Below, piece by piece: positions 1-4,090 of a stretch of 5,682 nt of DNA. Numbering within the stretch: position 1 is the first letter of the stretch; the number at the start of each line of letters is the position of its first letter. Location of the stretch: positions 1 to 5,682 of the forward strand of contig CADAXO010000064.1 of the NCBI GenBank assembly GCA_902791885.1, written 5' to 3'. The translations under genes were made by a program, and so were the position numbers. This stretch comes from Oscillospiraceae bacterium (GTDB lineage Bacteria; Bacillota_A; Clostridia; Saccharofermentanales; Saccharofermentanaceae). The notes under the pieces were generated by a model, which was not told the DNA's origin, ran no database searches, and saw only the letters and a program-made list of their open reading frames with translations.

Positions 1-205
1 TCATTTTGGTACTGTAAACAAGTGGTTTTACAGGACTAAAACTTCAAAAGCCGCCATATGGTACTATGATTTCTTGAATTTTACAGTACCATATGCCGTC
101 TTCACGTGAAATGGTACTGTAGTCAACTGTAACTCTTTCCCGGTTGGTTCGTGATGTACTTCAGATATTCTCAGAGATAGCCACCGCAGCGCAGTGCCGC
201 CGCAA
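1..205. other. Non-coding left flank without a recognisable gene
   Basis: No convincing reading frame starts here. Positions 1-133 hold the repeat cluster. Positions 134-205 are ordinary spacer: a GC-rich patch at about 181-203 follows the HD gene's stop codon, but it has no clean stem followed by a T-run on the minus strand, so no intrinsic terminator can be assigned to the HD gene. The 55-95 stem-loop, read on the minus strand, is followed by GGCGGCTTTT and is the best, weak, candidate for a transcript end. Confidence 0.5.
7..133. repeat. Cluster of TGGTACTGTAAA-like repeats, direct and inverted
   Basis: Four related copies of TGGTACTGTAAA lie within 117 bp: 7-18 (plus, full), 59-65 (plus, only TGGTACT kept), 80-91 (minus, full) and 112-121 (plus, TGGTACTGTA). 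Copies at 7-18 and 80-91 form a perfect 12-bp inverted repeat. Arms 55-65 and 85-95 (CATATGGTACT and its complement) form a second perfect 11-bp inverted repeat with a 19-nt loop. The core ACTGTA appears again at 126-131, and CTGTAAA at 12-18 pairs with TTTACAG at 27-33 as a 7-bp stem with an 8-nt loop. The cluster sits downstream of the HD gene. It could be an operator cluster for a gene off the left edge, a transcript-end structure, or a remnant of a small mobile repeat; the sequence does not decide between these. Confidence 0.6.
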
Positions 206-700
206 TTACGCGTAGCCTTTGACCAGCTCTTTGACTGAAACTACTTTGTCTGCGAGTGAGACGATCACGCCCTCGATGGATGTGGGCGGAAGGAATGTTA
301 TCGGGAACATGTGCCTGGAGATACTGTCGTAGAACTTGTTGCCCATGCCGGGGAGCATCTCTCTCGCGATCCTGGCGGAGTCCGCGGGGTGGTGCAGTAC
401 TGTTGTGAGCTCGTTCTTAAACTTCTCATGGCGGCCGACGATGCCGAGGTCATGAGCGAGTGCCGCCATTACGACCTGCTTCTCGTCGGAATATATGGAT
501 ACGCGGCCGATCTTTCTGCAGATATTCAGCGCCGTGACTGCGACTCTCTCGGAATGATCGCCGACGGTTGTCTTTCTATGGTGGGTCTGCTCCTTAGCCT
601 GACGGTAAAGGTCTGTACTTACGATGTCTTCCCCATACTGGTAAACATCATCCAATGCGAGGGCTTTTCTCTCTTCACGGCGTTCTTTTCTTGTACTCAT
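206..700 (-). CDS. HD-domain phosphohydrolase, small uncharacterised Firmicute-type
   Basis: This encodes a soluble protein of 164 residues, probably a metal-dependent phosphohydrolase of the HD superfamily; its substrate is unknown. Visible motifs are the first metal-ligand His in GDHSERVA (H49), the signature HD pair in AALAHDLG (H83, D84), a following HHP (H103/H104), the later His in ISRHMFP (H130), and the final Asp in SLADK (D151). The segment HMFPITFLPP followed by IVSLADKVVS closely resembles a family of small HD proteins common in Clostridia, recognised from memory. The N-terminus is highly charged (many Arg, Lys and Glu) and has no signal peptide. The ATG at 700 is chosen because GGAAAGGG (707-714) lies 6 nt upstream; the in-frame TTG at 718 has no visible ribosome binding site. 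The gene follows the tandem cyclic-nucleotide-binding gene by 39 nt, so the two are probably cotranscribed, and degradation of a signalling nucleotide is a reasonable but unproven role. Confidence 0.85.
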   Translation of the reverse strand: MSTRKERREERKALALDDVYQYGEDIVSTDLYRQAKEQTHHRKTTVGDHSERVAVTALNICRKIGRVSIYSDEKQVVMAALAHDLGIVGRHEKFKNELTTVLHHPADSARIAREMLPGMGNKFYDSISRHMFPITFLPPTSIEGVIVSLADKVVSVKELVKGYA

Positions 701-739
701 GGCTGACCCTTTCCGCAATGCTGCCCGGTAATCAGAATG

Positions 740-1648
740 TCAATTCCCGTTGTAATTCTCGGTGATCTCCTTACATGTTGAGAGGAAATCGAGAGTTATC
801 TTTCTTAAGCGGTAAGACAGATGGCGGAGGATCATGTCGATCTTCGCGGGGTTGGACTTGAACATGGACTCGAGGTCTTCCTGATATACGATCTCAACGA
901 CTGTCTCGTCAGATTCGGAAACTGCGGTATCGCCTCTGGGGTCGGAACCCAACATGCCCATCTCACCGAAGATTGCAACGGCCTTGAGCTCAGCGGACTT
1001 AACCTCATCCTTAAGACGGAAGTGATTGTAGATGCTGACCTCGCCGCCCTTAAGGATATAAAGGCCCTTGCTGACTTCGCCTTCCTTATAGAAGATCTTG
1101 CCCTTTGTGAAAGTCTCGGTCTTGCCGGAGTTATCATCCTTGAAATTCTCGAATGCCTTCTTCAAAGCATCTTCATTCGGCTCGTTCATCTTGTTCTTAT
1201 TGTTCTGATAGATATCGATATGCTTCTTGATCTTGGAGAACAAGGACTTCTTCTTGCCTTCTTCAGTCGCGCGGACTTCATCAAGGAGCTTCTTGGCATC
1301 ATAATAGTCGTTGGTCATGGAGCTGATCCTCTTCGCGAGGTGCTTCATGAGGGACATGATCTGATCGGGGTTCTCTGTAAAGTAACTGCTTAATTCATCA
1401 CCGGGGATCTCGACAACCGTTACATTTCCGATAGCTACGATCGTGGCACTTCTGGGATATTCCTCGATGATCGCCATCTCGCCGAAGTATTCACCTGCTT
1501 CAAGGACTGCGAGTCTCATCGGATCACTCTTGCCGTACTCAGCATATACACCGGCCTTGCCGTCAATGATACGGAAGAAACTCTTACCGATATCGCCTTC
1601 TTTGATGATTACTTCGCCCTGACGGAATGTCTTCTCTGCTAAACCCAT
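740..1648 (-). CDS. Tandem cyclic-nucleotide-binding (CNB) domain protein
   Basis: This 302-residue cytosolic protein has two CAP/PKA-type cyclic-nucleotide-binding domains and no other recognisable domain: no helix-turn-helix, no kinase or cyclase, no membrane segment. CNB1 (about residues 5-115) has a good phosphate-binding cassette, FGEMAIIEEYPRSAT (from F55; E57 and R66 are the expected ligand contacts). A lysine-rich linker (about 116-178) leads to CNB2 (about 179-290), whose cassette is FGEMGMLGSDPRGDT (from F227; E229 and R238 kept, Asp at the usual Ala position). The helices after each domain match (HLAKRISSMTNDYYDAKK and HLSYRLRKITLDFLSTCK), so the protein looks like an internal duplication. 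The layout recalls the PKA regulatory subunit, but no kinase is seen. The ATG at 1648 follows an AAAGGG with 10-nt spacing. The gene lies 70 nt downstream of the MATE fusion and 39 nt upstream of the HD gene. It probably acts as a ligand-controlled regulator of a partner protein; the ligand is unknown. Confidence 0.92.
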   Translation of the reverse strand: MGLAEKTFRQGEVIIKEGDIGKSFFRIIDGKAGVYAEYGKSDPMRLAVLEAGEYFGEMAIIEEYPRSATIVAIGNVTVVEIPGDELSSYFTENPDQIMSLMKHLAKRISSMTNDYYDAKKLLDEVRATEEGKKKSLFSKIKKHIDIYQNNKNKMNEPNEDALKKAFENFKDDNSGKTETFTKGKIFYKEGEVSKGLYILKGGEVSIYNHFRLKDEVKSAELKAVAIFGEMGMLGSDPRGDTAVSESDETVVEIVYQEDLESMFKSNPAKIDMILRHLSYRLRKITLDFLSTCKEITENYNGN

Positions 1649-1700
1649 ACTTCATATGCCCTTTCGTATATGATTGTTTAATGAAGAACTCACTCTTTTT

Positions 1701-1706
1701 ATTATA
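1701..1706 (-). promoter_or_regulatory. Candidate -10 element for the CNB-HD gene pair
   Basis: A perfect TATAAT lies on the minus strand between the MATE-fusion stop codon and the CNB gene, which would give a leader of about 45 nt. No good -35 hexamer is found at 16-18 nt spacing (TCCAAC at 17), so this is either a weak or activator-dependent promoter or chance. It would let the CNB and HD genes be transcribed separately from the transporter. Confidence 0.35.
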
Positions 1707-1718
1707 ACCTATTTCGGA

Positions 1719-3485
1719 CTACAGTTGGATGAGAAGATTATTCAATCCCAGCGAAGGAATATATCTGACATCCTTTGCAAGACCCGCGATTATCCTGATC
1801 CCGAGACCTTCGGACGGGTTATCGGGATTGTTTTTCTCCAGCCATTCGAGAGGGTCGAACATCGCGCCGTCGTCTCTTATTCGGATGGTCATCTTGTCCG
1901 GGTGACAGATGACTCTGATCTCGACATTTACGCTTTTCGAGCGCTTGTTGCCGTGAGCGATGCTGTTGCCCGCCATCTCCTCGATGAAGAGCCCGGTGTT
2001 GTAAGCGACCTTCATGTCCCTGCCGCGCGACTTAACGAACTCCGTAACTTCAGCAGAGACTGCGACCACCTCCTCCATGGTGTTCATCGAAGCCTCAAAA
2101 AGGTCTTCCTTGCGCGCGCCGAAGTCTTCGGGCAGAAGGACGAGGTCTGAGGTCTTAAGCGAGAACTTGCGGTTCACGATAGCAGGGATGATGTAGCAGC
2201 TTAAGAAAGTCAGCGCACCCGCCGCGATAAGGCCGATCTCGAAGCCTGTTACGCCGAACGCGAGACCCAAGCCGAGCGCACACGCTATCGGCAGAATGCC
2301 TTCACGAAGCGCAACGAAAATGTAGTTGATAACGTTCCTCCTCGTGCCCTGGTACACACCGCTTTGAGGGAAGGCACTGATGTTAAGGAACGAACTTGCT
2401 GCCATGACTCTGATAAACGTCGAGGCGTACTCCAAAGCCTCGGGCGACTCGGAATCGAGGAAGCCTCTTGCCGCCAGGTTCGAACCCAACGCGAGAATAC
2501 CTGATATACCCAAAAGTATCAGCGTCGACAGCACAGTCGCGGTCCTTAATGTCTTCACGATTCCGTTTCTGTCCTCCTCGCCGTAAAGGAAACTCGAGAC
2601 TGTGGTCGAGGTCAGGTAGAAGCCCAGGGAGATCGCCTGCACTATCGAGAAAAGCGAGTTCGCCGCCGAGAAGCCCGCTACCGTCATGCTGGAGCCGATC
2701 GTAAGCAGGAAAGCATTGAAGATCATTACTCTTATAGCACTGCTGCCCATGGAAACACAGCTCGGAATCCCGCACAAAACGATGTCCTTAAGATGCTTCG
2801 CGTCAGGCTCCTTGAACGAGAACTTCAGGATCCTGTCCTTCCTGATAAAGTGCGTGCATACAACGAGGAAACCTACAGCCTGGCTCATCGCGGTAGCAAT
2901 CGCCATTCCGAACATTCCGCCGTGGAACACGGTAACGTTAAGCGCATCGAAAAGCACATCACTTAAAAGCGTCGCGAACATCGAAGCCACGCCTCTGCCC
3001 TTGTCGTTGTCGATGATCATGAGACCCGACAGACCGATCGTGAAACACATCGGCATTACAGCAAGTGAGAAACCTTTAAGATATTCATAGACCATCTCGA
3101 TGATCTCGGGATTATTAGTCCTGGCGCCTAAGGCATTGGCGATTCCGCCGGATGCAAAGTAGAGAGTCAGACATCCCGTACCTGTCAACGCGAGCATTCC
3201 GATCATTCCGATGCTGAATACTTTATTGACCATATCCTTACGGGCCATGCCCATATAGCGGGTGCATACTACGCCGAGTCCCGGTCCCATAAGGGCTCCC
3301 AATATATTAACTATCATTGTGACCGGCTGAACGAGACCCGCCGCGGTTACGGCATCAGGACCTAAGAACTGTCCGGTGAAGACTGCATCGATCAGAACGC
3401 AGGCGATACTCAGAAGAACGCCCATTCCGCTGATTATCCAAACACCTATGAATGTCTTTCTGATAAGCCGGTCGCTGGTGTTCAT
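1719..3485 (-). CDS. MATE-family transporter fused to RsbW/SpoIIAB-like ATPase domain
   Basis: This is a 588-residue two-part protein. Residues 10-440 are a full-length MATE/NorM-type transporter with about 12 hydrophobic segments in two halves (about 12-213 and 235-440), expected to export small molecules by cation antiport. Residues about 445-588 are a cytosolic GHKL/HATPase_c_2 domain like the anti-sigma kinases RsbW and SpoIIAB: N-box FIEEMAGNSIAHG (E502/E503, N507, H511), G1 box IRDDGAMFDP (D539, G540, F543, D544) and G2 box GLGIRII (G560, G562), ending in a short final strand. All main ATP-binding boxes look intact. Ordinary MATE proteins are about 450 residues and lack this tail. There is no frameshift between the parts, which are joined by a charged linker (about 440-470). 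The ATG at 3485 follows GGGGG (3495-3499) by 9 nt. No STAS antagonist or PP2C phosphatase partner is visible in the window. The ATPase may control the transporter or use it as a sensor; this is inference. Confidence 0.93.
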   Translation of the reverse strand: MNTSDRLIRKTFIGVWIISGMGVLLSIACVLIDAVFTGQFLGPDAVTAAGLVQPVTMIVNILGALMGPGLGVVCTRYMGMARKDMVNKVFSIGMIGMLALTGTGCLTLYFASGGIANALGARTNNPEIIEMVYEYLKGFSLAVMPMCFTIGLSGLMIIDNDKGRGVASMFATLLSDVLFDALNVTVFHGGMFGMAIATAMSQAVGFLVVCTHFIRKDRILKFSFKEPDAKHLKDIVLCGIPSCVSMGSSAIRVMIFNAFLLTIGSSMTVAGFSAANSLFSIVQAISLGFYLTSTTVSSFLYGEEDRNGIVKTLRTATVLSTLILLGISGILALGSNLAARGFLDSESPEALEYASTFIRVMAASSFLNISAFPQSGVYQGTRRNVINYIFVALREGILPIACALGLGLAFGVTGFEIGLIAAGALTFLSCYIIPAIVNRKFSLKTSDLVLLPEDFGARKEDLFEASMNTMEEVVAVSAEVTEFVKSRGRDMKVAYNTGLFIEEMAGNSIAHGNKRSKSVNVEIRVICHPDKMTIRIRDDGAMFDPLEWLEKNNPDNPSEGLGIRIIAGLAKDVRYIPSLGLNNLLIQL

Positions 3486-3525
3486 ATAGACAGACCCCCA
3501 AATCCGTTAGATCTCACTAATTAAT

Positions 3526-3531
3526 ATTGTA
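3526..3531 (-). promoter_or_regulatory. Weak candidate -10 element upstream of the MATE fusion
   Basis: TACAAT on the minus strand (five of six matches to TATAAT) lies 41 nt upstream of the start codon. No convincing -35 is present at the right distance (CCTGTC at 17 nt). No terminator separates this gene from the small membrane-protein gene before it, so read-through is also possible. Confidence 0.25.
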
Positions 3532-3582
3532 ATAGTCAGGGGGCTGATGACAGGTGAACAAACCGTTAAACAAATATAACTA

Positions 3583-3972
3583 TTACGGAAACGGATCGCC
3601 GCCGAATATCCATGCGTAAAGAAATATATAACCTACGACCATCCACGGAAGGACCGCCCACGCGATCGTGCCGGTAAGGAAAGCGTAATCCCTTCTTTTC
3701 TTAGTTATGGAGATAATGAACAGGACGATGCCCACAGCGATAACCAGGAAGTAGCCGATGCCGGAGAGTGCTGACATTATCTCGGGTGTCTCCTCGATGC
3801 CCGCGAATGCGAGATAGCTTTGAATGGAATAAAGCATAAATATCGCAGCGGGCATTGCGGTCCACGCGATCGATATCCCGAGAAGGCATCTGTTCTTCCT
3901 TTTGACTATTCCGAGGATTATCAGACCGAGATATAAAGCGATTATCGGCGACCAACCAAGAAGCATTTCCAT
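3583..3972 (-). CDS. Small four-helix membrane protein with internal duplication
   Basis: I do not recognise this 129-residue protein by family. It has about four hydrophobic helices (residues roughly 5-23, 29-54, 67-90 and 95-122), short charged turns and no catalytic motif, so it is an integral inner-membrane protein. The two halves resemble each other: after the first helix comes KRKNRCLLGISIAWTAMP, and after the third KKRRDYAFLTGTIAWAVLP, sharing a basic turn, G-x-x-IAW and a Pro at matching spacing. The ATG at 3972 is chosen because an excellent AAGGAGG (3981-3987) lies 8 nt upstream; the longer in-frame start at 4047 would place its first codons inside a terminator hairpin and is rejected. 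Transcription likely starts from the promoter with the overlapping palindrome just upstream, so the gene is probably repressible. The MATE fusion begins 97 nt downstream. It may be a component or accessory of a transporter or stress response, but no function can be assigned. Confidence 0.8.
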   Translation of the reverse strand: MEMLLGWSPIIALYLGLIILGIVKRKNRCLLGISIAWTAMPAAIFMLYSIQSYLAFAGIEETPEIMSALSGIGYFLVIAVGIVLFIISITKKRRDYAFLTGTIAWAVLPWMVVGYIFLYAWIFGGDPFP

Positions 3973-3980
3973 CGTCTCCA

Positions 3981-3987
3981 CCTCCTT
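3981..3987 (-). promoter_or_regulatory. Strong ribosome binding site fixing the start of the small membrane gene
   Basis: AAGGAGG on the minus strand, followed by TGG, matches the anti-Shine-Dalgarno sequence almost perfectly and sits 8 nt from the ATG at 3972. It decides the start codon in favour of the 129-residue form. Confidence 0.9.
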
Positions 3988-4007
3988 ATAGTGTAAATTT
4001 ACACTAT
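3988..4007. promoter_or_regulatory. Perfect 20-bp palindrome, probable repressor operator
   Basis: The half-site ATAGTGTAAA is followed directly by its exact complement, with no mismatch and no spacer, centred between 3997 and 3998. It abuts the ribosome binding site and covers the predicted -10 element of the small membrane gene, the normal position for a dimeric repressor. A GTGTA...TACAC layout recalls operators of GntR-, TetR- or MarR-type regulators, but the regulator is not in the window and the family cannot be fixed. Confidence 0.75.
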
Positions 4008-4024
4008 TTGTGTAGAAATTGCAA
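3996..4024 (-). promoter_or_regulatory. Predicted promoter of the small membrane protein gene
   Basis: On the minus strand, TTGCAA (4019-4024, -35, four of six matches) is followed after exactly 17 nt by TAAATT (3996-4001, -10, four of six). It lies between the upstream terminator and the ribosome binding site, and the -10 falls inside the palindrome. A transcript would start close to the ribosome binding site, giving a very short leader. Confidence 0.5.
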
Positions 4025-4025
4025 C

Positions 4026-4055
4026 AAGCAAAAACCCCGGCATTCAACCGGGGTT
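4026..4055 (-). terminator. Intrinsic terminator after the RND gene
   Basis: On the minus strand an 8-bp perfect stem AACCCCGG/CCGGGGTT (4048-4055 with 4033-4040) encloses a 7-nt loop and runs into TTTTTGCTT. It begins 35 nt after the RND stop codon and precedes the next promoter, so it ends the RND transcript. Confidence 0.92.
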
Positions 4056-4090
4056 ATTAACTATAAACTGTTATATTAGAAGTTCAGCGA

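Noticed and set aside
2..4. Minus-strand ATG at the left edge as the start of a further gene
   Set aside because: No ribosome binding site precedes it and only one further base is visible, so nothing supports a gene start.
12..33. LexA-type SOS box (CTGT...ACAG)
   Set aside because: The spacing between CTGT and ACAG is 14 nt instead of the 8 nt of the Escherichia coli-type box, and Gram-positive LexA proteins usually recognise a different GAAC/GTTC sequence.
311..706. Plus-strand open frame of 131 codons opposite the HD gene
   Set aside because: The minus-strand frame has the full HD motif set; the plus-strand product has no recognisable motif and no ribosome binding site.
701..718. TTG start extending the HD protein by six residues
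   Set aside because: No ribosome binding site precedes it, while GGAAAGGG is correctly spaced before the ATG at 700.
821..1393. Plus-strand open frame of 190 codons opposite the CNB gene
   Set aside because: It is antisense to a gene with clear domain motifs, has no ribosome binding site, and its leucine/isoleucine/aspartate-rich product is the usual mirror of a charged coding strand.
3973..4047. 25-residue N-terminal extension of the small membrane protein
   Set aside because: It would start inside the terminator loop, spans the promoter and operator, and ignores the AAGGAGG 8 nt before the ATG at 3972.
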